Positions 23,674-34,879 of a DNA stretch of 64,000 nt are shown one piece after another. Below the pieces are notes generated by a model. It searched no databases. It worked only from the letters and a program-made list of their open reading frames with translations, and was not told the DNA's origin. Origin of the DNA: Globisporangium splendens (Eukaryota > Oomycota > Peronosporomycetes > Pythiales > Pythiaceae); the NCBI GenBank assembly GCA_006386115.1, contig VFIW01000005.1:1-64000 (forward strand), read 5' to 3'. A program made the translations under genes and the position numbers. How positions within the stretch are numbered: position 1 is the stretch's first letter; every line of letters starts with the position of its first letter.

Positions 23674-26600
23674 TCGTTTGACTCTGCCGCCGCCACCACC
23701 ACCTCCACCAACGCAACCATGGACTACGCCAACACCTCCCGCATCAACAAGTTCGAAGGAACCAACTTCCACGCGTGGAAGTTCAAGATGCAGATGGTGC
23801 TCGAAGAACGTGACCTGTGGGAGGTCGTCAGCGGGGAAGTGAAGCTCGAGCACTGCGTGAGCGAGATGGACCAAGCGACGTTCAAGAGGAAGTCTCGCAA
23901 GGCGATGGCGATCATCTGCCTCGCGATGGAAGACTCGCAACTGCCGTTGGTGCGCTCGTCGAGTGGTGCGCACGATGCATGGTCGAAGCTGGAAGACCAC
24001 TTCGAGAAGAAGAGCCTCGCTAACAAGCTCTTTCTTCGTCGTCGTTTCTTCACGACCATGATGGAAGAAGGTGATGATGTGCTCGCGCACATCAACAAGT
24101 TGAAGACTCTGGCGGAGCAGCTCGACGCGGTCGGCGCTCCGGTCAGCGAGGAAGACTTGGTAATCACGCTTCTCGGAAGCCTGAGCGAGTCGTACCAGTT
24201 CCTCATCACGGCGTTGGAATCGCGTTCCGACACGTTGACGTGGGAGCTCGTGACGTCTCGGCTCCTGCATGAAGACATGAAGCGCAAGGAACAAGGCGGC
24301 GACGGGGTCGCTGCTGGCCAAGCGTTCATGACGGGCGACAAGAAGCGCATTGTGCGGCCAGGGAAGAAGACCGGCGCGTGCAACTACTGCGGCAAGATGG
24401 GTCATTGGATCGCGGAGTGTCCCTCGCGGATCCATGACAACGCGAACCGGCAACGTCCACAGCGTGCGAATGTGGCGCACAATCAAGATGAAGACTCGGG
24501 CGACTTCCTGTTTGCAGTCGGCAAGGGGAGCGGCGACGGCGCCAAGAACCCGACATGGCTCATCGACTCGGGTGCGACGCAGCACATGTCGTACTCGAAG
24601 CGGTTCATGATCAACTACAAGAACATCGATCCAGTCGACGTGCATCTCGCAGACGACGGTGTCGTGCAAGCGATCGGCAGCGGTGACATCGTGATGACAA
24701 TGAAGACTCCAAGCGGTGACAAGAAGGGTGTGCTCACGAATGTGTGGCACATCCCCAAGCTGACGCGCAACCTGTTCTCGGTCGGCCGATTCACGAAGGA
24801 CGTTGCGCCGATGACGTTCGACACCAGTGTCTGCTACGTGAACCTCAAGGGCCAGAAGTGGAAGGTCGGCGAGCGCAGGCAAGGGTTTGTTCAAGCTGTG
24901 CATGGCACCTGTGAAGACAGAGTTGGCGAGAGTCGCAAGCGCTGCTGCGGATATTCCGCGAGCTGGTAAGTCGTACTTGTGGCATCTCCGACTCGGTCAC
25001 ATCGGCCACGGTGGTCTCGACGCGATTGTGAAACAGAAGCTCGGCGTCGGCATCGACATCACGTCGGTGAGCAAGTGGGAGCTGTGTGGCGGATGTGCGC
25101 TCGGCAAACAAACGCGTGTGAGTTTCCAGTCGACTGCGCCCGAGCGTGCCAAGAATGTGCTCGACGTCGTACACAGCGATGTGTGCGGCCCGATGCAGAC
25201 GGCGACGTTCTCCGACAAGCGGTACTTCGTGACGTTCATCGACGACTAGTCGCGGTTCTGCGTGGTGTTCCTGCTTCGCAGCAAGTCGGAAGCGCTGGAC
25301 AAGTTTGTGCAGTTCGTCAAGTTTGCGGAGACCCAGACCGGAAGGCGCGTGAAGGTGCTTCGGAGCGACAACGGCGGCGAGTACGTGTCCAACAAGTTCG
25401 CCGCATTCTGCCGTGATCGAGGCATCGTGCAGCAGTTCACGCCGCCATACACGCCGCAGCTCAACGGAGTGGCCGAGCGTATGAATCGGACGTTGGTCGA
25501 GAGTGCGCGCTGTATGCTCGAGCATGCCGGTCTGTCCAAGCAGTACTGGGGTGAAGCAGTGGCGACGGCAGCGTTTCTGCGCAATCGGTGTCCGACGCGG
25601 GCGATCGGTCACGACAAGTCTCCACACGAGGTGTGGACGCAGAAGAAGCCGTTGTTGAAGAATCTGAAGGTCTTCGGGTGCCACGCGTACGTGCACGTGC
25701 CAAGCGAGAAGCGGTCGAAGCTCGGCGCGCGGTCGGTGTTATGCCGTTTCCTCGGCTACTCCGACCACGAGAAGGCGTATCGGTTCGAGGAGCTGTCGAG
25801 CGGTCGGATCGTCGTGAGTCGCGACGCGCAGTTCATGGAAGACACGTTCGACAGCGGCAAGCGCACTCAAATCGGCAGCAAGGCAGTCGAGTTTCGTGAC
25901 GCGGATGAAGCGACCGACGGTGAAGGCGACGACGACCATGACTACGAGGAGAGCGACGAAGACATGGGCGAGCAGCCGGCGGAGCCAGTACCGACGCACG
26001 AGAGACCGTCAGAGCCAAGACCGACGAACGAGCGGCCGCAATGGCAGCAACGGCAAACGCCACGTCAGCAGCCACAGCGACCGCAACAACCGAATGTCGA
26101 GTACCCACCGGGGTCCAAGCGTCACTCGCGGACGCACTCGCTTGAAGTTCTGTCGGAGCCGCCCGTGGAGAAGCGTTATGGACGCGTGGGTCGTACAAGT
26201 GGAGCAAGTTCGACGCCAGCACCAGGTCCAAGGTCATCGCTCGATGACATGTCGGCGCTACTCGCGTCGATTGAAGAAGAAGAAGAATGCGCTCACGTCG
26301 TGTATTCAGTGGGAGATTTGCCGACGTCGTTCGAGTCGGCGATGGAATCCAGCGACGCGAGCAAGTGGAAGGAAGCGTGCGACTCCGAGTTCGAGTCGCT
26401 ATGCAAGAACGAGACATGGGAACTCGTGCCACTGCCACGCGGTCGCAAGGCCATCAGCAGCAAGTGGGTCTTCAAGGTGAAGGAGACCGTCGAGGGTCTC
26501 ATCGAGCGGTACAAGGCGCGTCTCGTGGCGAAGGGATTCCTGCAGAAGTACGGCGTTGACTTCGAGGAGACATTCGCGCCGGTGGCCAAGTTCGCGTCGA

Positions 26601-27890
26601 TCCGGATCATCTTGAGCATCGCGGCGCAGTACAAGCTCGTGCTGCACCAGATGGACGTCAAGACCGCGTTCCTCAATGGTCTGCTCGATGAAGAGATCTA
26701 CATGAAGCAACCCGTGGGATTCATCGACCCCAAGTACCCCGACCATGTGTGCAAGCTCAAGCGCGCGTTGTACGGTCTCAAGCAGTCGCCTCGCATGTGG
26801 AACCAGACCATCGACGACTTCATGCGCAAGATCGGCTTCACCAAGTGCGAGATGGATCACTGCGTGTACGTCAAGCGTGAAGGCTCGGCCATGATGTTCG
26901 TGGTGATCTACGTCGACGACCTCATCCTCGCGTGCAACGACATGGATCTGCTCGCGGAGACCAAGCGTGCGTTGAGTGAGCGCTTCGAGATGTCCGACCT
27001 CGGCGAACTCAAGTACTGCCTCGGCATGGAAGTCGAGCGTGATGACAAGTCGGGCGACGTGTCGATGTGTCAGACCAAGTTTCTGCAGTCGATCCTGAGT
27101 AAGTTCGGCATGCAAGACTGCAAGCCCGTGAAGACACCACAAGACCCCGGACTGAAGTTGACGAAGACCATGTGCGAAGGTGGTTGCAAGCACGACGAGA
27201 CCATGAAGAGTGTGCCATACCGCAGCGCGGTTGGTGCCGTGATGTACCTGATGGTTGGTACCCGCCCAGACCTCGCCGCGGCCGTGGGCACACTGAGCCA
27301 GTTTGCCGCCGATCCGTGTCCGACACACTGGCAAGCCCTCAAGCGCGTGCTCCGGTACCTGCAAGCGACTCCGACGCACGGCATTCGTTTCTTCGGCTCC
27401 GGCTCCGGCGAGCTGATCGGCTACTCGGACGCGGACTGGGCGGGCGACATCGAGACTCGACGCAGCACCAGCGGCTACGTGTTCGTGCTCAACGGTGGAT
27501 GCATCAGCTGGCGCAGCAAGAAGCAGCGCACCGTGGCGCTATCGTCGACAGAAGCCGAGTACATGGCGCTGTCGGAAGCGACCCAAGAGGCAGTGTGGCT
27601 CAAGGCGTTCATGCATGAACTCGGTGAAGATGCGGGCGACGGTGCCTTGACGGTGTTCGAAGACAACCAAGGTGCGATCGCGTTGGCCAAGAACCCCGAG
27701 TTCCACAAGCGCACCAAGCACATCGACATCCGCTACCACTTCGTACGCGAGAAGGTCGAAGACGGCAAGTGGTGCTGCGGCACTGTCCGACGCAAGAGAT
27801 GTTGGCCGACATCATGACGAAGTCTATTGCGGCCGCCCAGTTCGACACCCTTCGCACCAAGTTGGGCATCCAAGTCGCTATCGAGTTGAG
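23662..27890 (+). pseudogene. Copia F gag-pol with stop and frameshifts
   Basis: Gag, zinc knuckle and protease are open from 23662 to about 24873. There a 2-base deletion (GCGCGC to GCGC) shifts the frame, the same lesion as in copia B. The next segment is closed by a TAG at about 25247-25249, where the Lys of the integrase motif DDKSRF is lost. From 25262 the frame is open through the rest of integrase, the hinge (five Glu), RT with YVDD and RNase H, up to about 27765. A 1-base deletion there disrupts the C-terminal tail. Outside these lesions it closely matches A-E. The element is non-autonomous despite its young LTRs. Confidence 0.92.
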
Positions 27891-27896
27891 CAGGGG

Positions 27897-28228
27897 TGTT
27901 GGCAAGACACCTCGATCTGCGACGGTGTGATTACCGGTACCACCGGTATCTACCAGTTGTACTAACCTTCACTCTTGGCATCACCATTATTTCGATGGTT
28001 GCACCATTTGATTACGACAGGTACGATATGGGTGTGGGTTCGGAATCTGATCCGTACCCACCATCTGTTTATGTAGAAGATTCTTTGTGGATAGTACAGA
28101 CAAGTATCCAGAAAAGAATCCAGTAGGCTTAGATGTAGCAAGCAGCAGCACGCATGCATGCGAACTAAGGACCTCTTTCAATCAATCACTTTGCATTTTG
28201 CATCCCACCACTCAAGCTATTTTCAATA
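27897..28228 (+). repeat. Copia F 3' LTR
   Basis: This 332-bp LTR is preceded by the purine-rich AGCAGGGG that would serve as the plus-strand primer. It differs from the 5' LTR at about four sites, for example TTGGC for TTGGT at the start. Confidence 0.95.
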
Positions 28229-28233
28229 GCAAT
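28229..28233. repeat. Target site duplication of F, right copy
   Basis: GCAAT is identical to 23321-23325. The integrase frame of element G continues directly from it. Confidence 0.9.
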
Positions 28234-30352
28234 GACCGCGATTTACATCAAGAGTCGTCTTCCTTCGCTCAAGTCCGACACGAAAACACCATTCGAAATG
28301 GCCAACAAGTCCAAGCCAAGTGTGAAGCACATGCGTGTTTTCGGATGTTTGGCGTACGTCTTGACTCCGAAAGAGAAGCGTTTGAAGTGGGATCCCAAGT
28401 CTCGACCTGGTCTGTTCATGGGATACGAAGAACCATCCAAGGCTTATCGCCTGCATGACATCGAGGGGGACAAGGTGGTGATCAGTCGCGATGTCAACTT
28501 CGATGAAACCGTTATTGGTGGATCTTTGCTGAACGACTCGGCGGGTGGTATGACCGACATCCTGAACCAACTTGAAGACATCGAGATTGAAGGCACTCGT
28601 CCACTGTCGGCGTTCAAGTACACTGGCAAGCACCATGCTGGAGCTTCGCAGTCTGCTGAAATCCCAAGCAACACCGACGAGTCAACCACTGAAGCTGACG
28701 AAAGCGATGCGGATGGTGCAACTCGTCGATCGACTCGCCGACGTATCTCGCCTGTCGAGTGGTGGCGTGCAAGCGCCAACATGGCCGAAGCTCGCGGCTT
28801 GTCCGAGCCGACTTCGTTCCAAGAAGTGGTGAGTGGTGCCAAACAAGTGCACTGGCGCAATGCGATCCGTGCTGAGCTCAAGTCAATGCGCCTTCGTGGT
28901 GCGTTCGTGCTGCCAAGCTTCCGACCGGTCAGCGTGTAATCGGCACCAAGTGGGTGTTCAAGATCAAGCGCAACGCCGATGGGTCGATCAACAAGTACAA
29001 GGCTCGACTTGTCGCGAAGGATTCAAGCAGAAATACGGCGTCGACTGCACGGAGACGTTTGCGCCAGTTGTCAAGTATGTGACTCTTTGCATGGTGATTG
29101 CGCTTGCCAAATTGCTCGGATGGCCGATCGACCAACTCATGTGGTCACTGCCTTTTTGTATGGCCAAATGAAGGAGCTCGTGTACATCCTTATTCCGGAA
29201 GGCATGGAAGTTGAAGCGGATTTTGACTGTTCGGAACTCCTCAAGTCGATCTATGGGTTGAAACAAGCTTCTCGCGTATGGAATGAAACCTTCGACGAGT
29301 ACGTCCGTTCAACAGGTTTTGAAGTGTCCAAGTTCGACCCGTGCCTCTACATCAAGCGCACTGATGACCATTGCGTCCTGCTCCTCGTGTGCGTCGACGA
29401 TGTTATCGTGACCAGAAGTTCGGCAGATCTGATTGCTGAAGCGAAGTCCCAACTCAAGAAACGGTTCGAGATGACAGACAGTGGCGCGTGCAAGTTTGTT
29501 CTCGGCATCGAGCTTGTTGATCATGAAGACGGTGGTGTGGCTTTGTGCTAACGGCGCTACATCGACGACATCCTCAAGCGTTTTGGCATACAAGACTGCA
29601 AACCTGTGGCGAGCCCTGTCGACATCAGCGCGAAGTTGGTGCAAGATGAAAACCAAGCGCCTGCGATCGGTGTGCCCTACCGTGAAACTGTCGGTGCACT
29701 CATGCACTTGATGTGTGCGACGCGACCAGATATTGCCTTTGCCACCGGCATGGTTGCTCGCTTCATGGAAACCCCGCAAGACGTGCACTGGACTGCGGTG
29801 AAGCGAATCTTTCGCTACTTGCAAGGCACCAAGACTCATGGAATTCGCTTCGACCCCAAAGGCGTTCTCGGGTTCAAGTGTTTCTCAGACGCCGACTGGG
29901 CGGGCGACGTTGCTGACCGCAAGTCAACGTCCGGCTATGTGTTCAAGTTGGCCGGTGGTCCGATCAGTTGGGGAAGCAAGAAACAGTCAAGTGTGTCCCT
30001 CTCGACGAGCGAAGCCGAGTACATCGCTCTTAGTTTGGCGATCCAAGAAGGCAAGTGGGTCCATCGTCTGCTGTGTGAAATTTTGGTTGCCGCTGGTGTT
30101 GAAGTCCCCAAGCTGGTGATTTTCGAAGACAACCAGTCGTGCATCAAGATGACGAAGAACCCAGTCAATCATGGTCGGGCCAAGCACATTGACATCAAGT
30201 ACCATCATCACATCCGTGACGAAGTAAAGTCCGGTGAAGTCGAAGTCGAGTACTGTAGCACTTGGACGATGTTGGCCGATTTGCTCACCAAGGGATTGCC
30301 CGGTCCGAGACACCAAGAACTCACGGAAGATCTCGGCATCCAAGGTTGTTAA
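28229..30352 (+). pseudogene. Copia G integrase C-terminus, RT and RNase H
   Basis: This is the continuation of G after the F insertion. The 28232-28925 segment holds the integrase C-terminus (HMRVFGCLAYV, FMGYEEPSKAYRL) and an acidic hinge. A frameshift near 28910-28940 precedes RT ([18 protein letters not shown]), and another near 29020 and one near 29140 break the RT palm. RT then reads VCVDD in place of YVDD. A TAA at 29549-29551 interrupts the frame before RNase H, which is otherwise complete ([27 protein letters not shown]). The frame closes with MLADLLTKG and a stop at 30352. It is related to but clearly distinct from A-F. Confidence 0.85.
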
Positions 30353-30754
30353 CCTTGAGGGAGACTATTGAGATGTACCGTGTTTGTGGTACGAACGATG
30401 CCAACCGCACGCCTCTTTCGTGGAACGTTCCCGCATGGGACACTTGTTTACGCCAAGCGTAAACATTGGAGTTTCTCATAGAACGTAAGCATTGTTCATG
30501 TCTCGTAGCATAATCATTGAATCTTTGGGGATCTTTAGAGTGACAGCGTAGGATAGTGCATTGTGATTGGTTAGATCCTCTCCGTACATCTCAGGATCTT
30601 GTGGCTCACAGGAGCCTCAGTTTGTGTCCAACGCCGAGTGGACACGCTCAGTGTCGCACGGGTAGGAGACCAACCTTAAGCAATCTTACTTTCCAATTTG
30701 CCACCTCATGATCACTCTGGTTCATCCTTCTTCCTTCGCGCTCTTGACCTTTAA
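30353..30754. other. Gene-free stretch downstream of G
   Basis: Any 3' LTR of G should be here. A purine run TTGAGGGAGAC at about 30356-30366 could be its polypurine tract. No copy of the following sequence was recognised near the left end of G, so the LTR cannot be confirmed. The stretch contains no convincing coding signal before the gypsy gag fragment begins. Confidence 0.4.
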
Positions 30755-31290
30755 CACGACGCAAGTCGCCACGTTCATGAAAGGCTTGACGGACGGTTTC
30801 GTTAAAACCTACCTATTCCGGGAATACCCGGAAACGCTCGAGCATGCAATCGCTCTAGCGTTGAAAGAAGACTTCAGCACGAAGCAAGCACGGCTTCACG
30901 CGAACCCCCACTGTACCGCGTAATAACGGAGTGGAGCCGATGGATCTCTCATTGGTCCAAACCTCGACGGTTCGAAAGAAAACCGTCGACAAACGCAAGC
31001 AACGCTGCCACTGCTGCCAGAAACTGGGTCACTTTTCCTACGAGTGCCGAGCGGTGCAGCCCGCTCCTCGCGTTCGAGACGTTTCTCGAACGGCTTCTTC
31101 GCGCAATGAGCGCGAAGAGTCAAAAACGCCAACCACCAGTAGATGCGGGGCGCTCTACTGGCGAATATGCATCTGGTGCGATCGTGGTGCACGAGACGCA
31201 AGCCCCCAGCGTGCATGACGCACGCTGCTGGACAACCACGACTGCGGATGAGTCGATCTCTCGACTCATCCAACTCGAGATAACCGTAGA
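30755..31290 (+). pseudogene. Gypsy H gag fragment reaching the protease border
   Basis: The sequence is similar to the gag of element K: the stretch TFMKGLTDGFVKTYLFREYP matches its capsid C-terminus. A zinc knuckle CHCCQKLGHFSYEC follows at about 31005-31046. The N-terminal half of gag is missing and the frame shifts at least once between 30920 and 31000. The end carries the conserved slippery site and CAG-TAG stop seen in N and K. The -1 frame then continues as pol up to LIQLEITVD at 31290, where repeat J begins. The next pol residues, ATPLRGPLDTGAS, are found 18.6 kb away at 49856, so this is the front half of the same gene. Confidence 0.8.
31121..31142 (+). promoter_or_regulatory. Gypsy H gag/pol frameshift site relic
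   Basis: C-AAA-AAC at 31121-31127 lies exactly 12 nt before CAG-TAG (TAG at 31140-31142). The spacing matches N and K, where the heptamer is A-AAA-AAC. The pol frame downstream is -1 relative to this stop. Confidence 0.6.
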
Positions 31291-31683
31291 CGTAATGGAA
31301 AAGCCCGTTACACGGTGTATGCTTGCGTTGAGGAAGCGCAAGTGAGAGGAAGGGCACAGCGATAACGCTGCGTCCAAAAAGAGGGAAGGGAGCTTTGCGC
31401 GACAACGTGCAAAATGAGAAGTGAATTGAAATCTTGAGGTTTGAAATGCAAATCTGATGGGTTGTTCCTACGGTGTCTCCGATTGGACGATAGTCGGGTG
31501 TCCAATCCGACTATCATCGAATGAGATTAAACTTTAATGGGATGTTCTTATTGGCTAAAATGCAATTGGCTGCATAGAGTGTTGATGGGTTAACGGGTGG
31601 GTTTGTAGAGAGTGGTAAACCCGCGTGGGTATGATCCACACTCTTTGTACCCAAGAACCCATGCAATGGGAAGCCCCATTACG
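31291..31683 (-). repeat. LTR-like repeat J, left inverted copy
   Basis: This sequence of about 393 bp runs CGTAATGG to CCATTACG on the plus strand. It is the reverse complement of 49465-49855 (roughly 90% by eye). Its ends and inner motif (GAGGAAGCGC) resemble the K-family LTR, so it derives from a gypsy LTR. It sits exactly at the break in gene H. Confidence 0.8.
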
Positions 31684-32081
31684 TCCACGGGAACGACCGT
31701 CATAGCACCGAGATAATCTGCTTGTGTTGATGAGCAGCCGAGTTGCTGGTTGATGGGGATATTGCTATCACCGTACACTTCGCGGTGGATGGGATACTGG
31801 CGAAGTGTTGCCGCTCTTTGTGCCAGCCCTGTCCGCAGTGCATCGAATTTGCAATGATTGCTCGTTGTCGCCGATCGGTGGTACTCGTTCCCGCATGCGC
31901 GCAGAATCCATTGCCCTTGACAGCTTTGCAGTGCGTGAACCCATTCGCTGCCTCCCAGACCGGAGTCTCCCCTCGCGCCGCAATTGAAGTGCAGTCGTGA
32001 TGTTGCCCATGTTGTGGGGTTTGGTTGCGCCGAAATTTTGCTGGCAGCTGTTGCCGTCTGGCATTGGCATATAGCGTGGAG
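31684..32081. other. Unassigned 398-bp stretch between J and K32
   Basis: Several frames are open here because of base composition, but no known domain was recognised on either strand. No similarity to the elements in the window was noticed. It could be unique DNA carried in the J-bounded block. Confidence 0.3.
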
Positions 32082-32570
32082 TGTAACGGGGCTTCCCGCC
32101 ACACGCCCTCACGTGTGTACACTAAGTACGCACGACCCTCCTTCTCAAGTGCACGGTGCGTACTTCAGCTAAGTCCGCACCGCACGTGGGTGCTGACCCC
32201 TCTTCTGTCATCGAGACCCCTCCACATTCCGTATGACAGGTATTGCATATCATTGGATAATAATACAGAAGCAGGCAGGATTTGGACCAATAAGGTCTCA
32301 GGAAAACAGTAGGAATTCTCCCAACCAACAATTAGGGTTTTGCATAAGGTTTTAGGTTTTACTCGCGGTCTAGCCAGACCGCTCGACACAAGCACACAAA
32401 ATAAAAACACTCTCATTCTTTCCTCATACTAGAACGATCGCTACAGTATTGGGACCAGCTTTCTCTGGTCCTGTGCTACGTTCTATACAAACAAGTTAGG
32501 TGTGACACCTGACTGCGCGCTTCCTCACGGACGCACAGGTGTACGCCAGCGTAACGGTTGACCCGTTACA
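32082..32570 (+). repeat. Lone K-family gypsy LTR (K32)
   Basis: This 489-bp LTR (TGTAACGGGG...CCCGTTACA) is nearly identical to the two LTRs of element K but in opposite orientation. Its 5-bp flanks, TGGAG and CCTTG, do not match each other. The right flank CCTTG does equal the sense-strand 5' flank of the right LTR of K (CAAGG at 60369 on the plus strand). The sense 3' end carries a hairpin with arms GTAACGG (32551-32557) and CCGTTAC (32563-32569). Confidence 0.88.
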
Positions 32571-33020
32571 CCTTGCGTGCATGCCTATGTTTTTCTTCAA
32601 CTGATTACGACTTTTCTTCTTATCCAGGTGTCCTATCTGCAGCCGTATTTTTATCTGACTCGTTACCTCTATCTCTATACTTTTGACTTATATGCAGAAG
32701 AGTGTTTGACCTCGGACTCGAGGTCAGCCACTCGTTACACATGCCTGGATACTCCGCACGCCAGGCACGTGCGAGGCCAGGCACCCGTGACAGAAAGGGT
32801 TTCCGCACATCCACATGTATGGGTAAGAACAGGGACACTTTCCACAAAGATGTGCAAATTGTAGTTTGAGTTGGAAGACCTTGATTTCTGACCTGGCACA
32901 CGTGTTTACCATGTGTATCCCCTCACACAGCTAAATATCCTATGTTTTTTCAAGTGTTATGCAAATGAGTGAGCTAACACAGAGCATATTCGTTGGCGGG
33001 GGAGAAAGCGCCACCAGTCC
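32571..33020. other. Gene-free stretch before protease-like relic
   Basis: No ORF with recognisable domains, RNA gene or repeat was seen in this stretch. It may hold the upstream region of the following broken gene. Confidence 0.3.
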
Positions 33021-33729
33021 TTGTACTCTTATCTACTCACTTTCAGTTTCTCCTCTCCCAGCGCGCCTTCGACCTCAACGTGTCCAAAAGGGCACACTTG
33101 CAAATTCTCTACCCTCTCAGAAGCTCAGGCTACCTCAGAAGCTGGTTGGAGTGCAAGGTGCCAACTGTTTTGTGACCTCCAGCGCCGCTTCAAGGAAATG
33201 ACCGAGCGTGGTCGTCATCTCCGACTAACCATGCAAAGTGGTGAATATTTGGGGGAGAGCTCGCCGCTTTGTGGTATGTATTCAGTCAACAACGCTCTTC
33301 AAACAGTACGACTTTCTGACGAAGGAGAGCACGGTGTCAGTGCTTACTCATCTTCGGAGGGCGATGTCAGGGATCGACCACAGATGCCCAAGAAACGGCG
33401 CATATACGATTCACTCGCTGCCCACGACTCCCCAACTCATGAAAAAGCGTCTCCGATTCCTCAACAAGACTCCGACTTTCAAAAACAGGTCCAAGAAGAA
33501 GTGGATTCAGGGTATTGGTAGGTCTGCGTTCCAGCGTCTCGTCTTCATCGGCCAGTACCGCGGAGCAGAACGCGGCTCGTTCCACTGTATTGCGCGGACA
33601 AAGGTGCAAGGTGAGTGGTATCCCATCGACTCAGATCGACACCGTTGCTTTGCTGGCTCTGAGAACAATTTACGTGTTTTGCTTAATCGAATAGTTGGCA
33701 TTTGTGCCATTGAGGACTTAGTGCAATAG
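33021..33729 (+). pseudogene. Josephin-like cysteine protease relic
   Basis: Two overlapping frames appear to form one protein broken by a single-base shift near 33305. The first frame contains LCGMYSVNNALQ, with the Cys codon at 33270-33272. This resembles the catalytic Cys helix of Josephin (ataxin-3 type) peptidases, which show LCAxHxxNNxLQ. The second frame continues as helical sequence and then FHCIARTKVQGEWYPIDSD, with His at 33583-33585 and Asp downstream. That resembles the His and Asp/Asn motifs (HW-x-R, W-x-x-LDS) of the same fold. Such enzymes remove ubiquitin. The assignment rests on motifs only. It could also be another papain-fold peptidase from a transposon. The start codon is uncertain. 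Confidence 0.45.
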
Positions 33730-34526
33730 CTGCATGCATGTATTTAGTGTGCCGTATCTCCTTTTAATGCATAATACATCTTTTTTTGCTTCATTATGAT
33801 GTTTTGTGTGGAACGTTGAGTCTGAATGCGTGTTGCTCCCATAGAAATGCATTTTTTCTTTGCTGCTGTGGCTGTGTGGAGCACTCGTTAATCAGACATG
33901 TGGGGATAATCTTTAATGGTATTCATAGTGTGGATATTGTGTGATCCTTACTTGGTGTACAAATATTCAATAGCGCGGTCTGTAATTTTCCTTGTGGTTC
34001 GTGCAGCTTTCATTTCGAGATGGAAAGGTTTGTTTGGTCAGCTACTAATCGCACTCATTTCTATTGACTGGGTCTGAAAGTTACCATTATTTCATGTAGT
34101 TTTCACTTCAGCATTTTTTTCAACTATGCATTGGACAGTGTACCTCGCACTGGCGGAGAAGATGCTGCTAGGTTGCAGCAATCGAACAAAGTTAGTTGGA
34201 CCGACCCTGCCATTGGGTAGTGCTTGTTGGTCCCAAGACCTTGTCTCCTCGTCTTGCCGCGCCGTCCGCGACCCTTGGCCCTCGTGGTCGCGGCCGATCG
34301 ACCCTCATTGACTGCCGCTCTCAGAGTCCTCCCACAAATCCTGTGCGCTCCTCGGAGATGGATTGAACAGGTGGCTTGAGTGACTGATTACGATCAGTGT
34401 TGGAAGAGAACGCCTGCGCTCTAACTCCTCTCTCGAACCCATCACACTCTCACGATCGTCGATGCTCATCTTTGGGTTAGCAGCCCCGGCGAAAGTGGGG
34501 GTAGGTGTCCATAAGTGTAGAGGTTG
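33730..34526. other. AT-richer stretch without recognisable gene
   Basis: No supported coding region was found. The 5' LTR of element L should lie near here, but no direct repeat of this stretch was found downstream of L at 39685-40021. Confidence 0.35.
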
Positions 34527-34820
34527 ATGAGTCACAAAAAATGCAAACATTGTGATCTGAAATGTGAGGAACAAGTGAACCCATTTGAAGGCATTTATCT
34601 CTTCAACCCCGACGCATCTCACAAGGCGCGCAACGGCATTGGCTAGTGCCTTGAACGAGATTTGCGCACAGTTGACGTCCTTCGAAGAGAAGTTCCAAGG
34701 AACGCCCCTGTGCCAGCCAAAGCCATCCCAGCTCTCTGCAACGAAATCGAATCCGAGTTGCGTGAAGTCCGTCATTTGCTTAACGCAGAATTGGCCCGCG
34801 CTTGCAACAGCTTTTAAAAC
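34527..34820 (+). pseudogene. Short unknown ORF relic with Cys-rich start
   Basis: From ATG 34527 the frame reads MSHKKCKHCDLKC and continues to TAG at about 34644, then stays open to TAA at about 34818. The first part has C-x2-C-x3-C spacing like a zinc-binding site. The second part has a helix-like stretch (LCNEIESELREVRHLLNAEL). The two together look like a small gene with one nonsense change, but no family was recognised. It ends just before gag of element L and could belong to its leader or to an unrelated inserted fragment. Confidence 0.3.
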
Positions 34821-34879
34821 CCAAAAGTTCAACAGCAACAGTTTTTTTGCAATCTGTCTTGTCTGGCTTGATCAAAAAC

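Larger units (their letters stand above)
23326..28228 (+). mobile_element. Copia F, complete element inserted in G
   Basis: This 4,903-bp Ty1/copia element has two 332-bp LTRs differing at about four positions (around 1%). It has a perfect 5-bp target duplication GCAAT, a primer-binding site directly after the 5' LTR, and a G-rich run before the 3' LTR. It belongs to the same family as A-E but lies in the opposite orientation, inserted into the integrase of the older element G. The low LTR divergence marks it as recent. Confidence 0.95.

Noticed and set aside
30353..30754. Possible 3' LTR of copia G paired with 21838-22240
   Set aside because: Only scattered short matches were seen between the two stretches, with no shared termini, so an LTR pair is not supported.
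31590..32102. Minus-strand 170-codon frame in the J/K32 interval
   Set aside because: It spans the edge of repeat J and unassigned DNA, and all three minus frames are partly open. No motif was recognised, so it is not called as a gene.
34305..34838. Minus-strand 177-codon frame upstream of L gag
   Set aside because: No domain was recognised and it overlaps the more protein-like plus-strand relic at 34527-34820.
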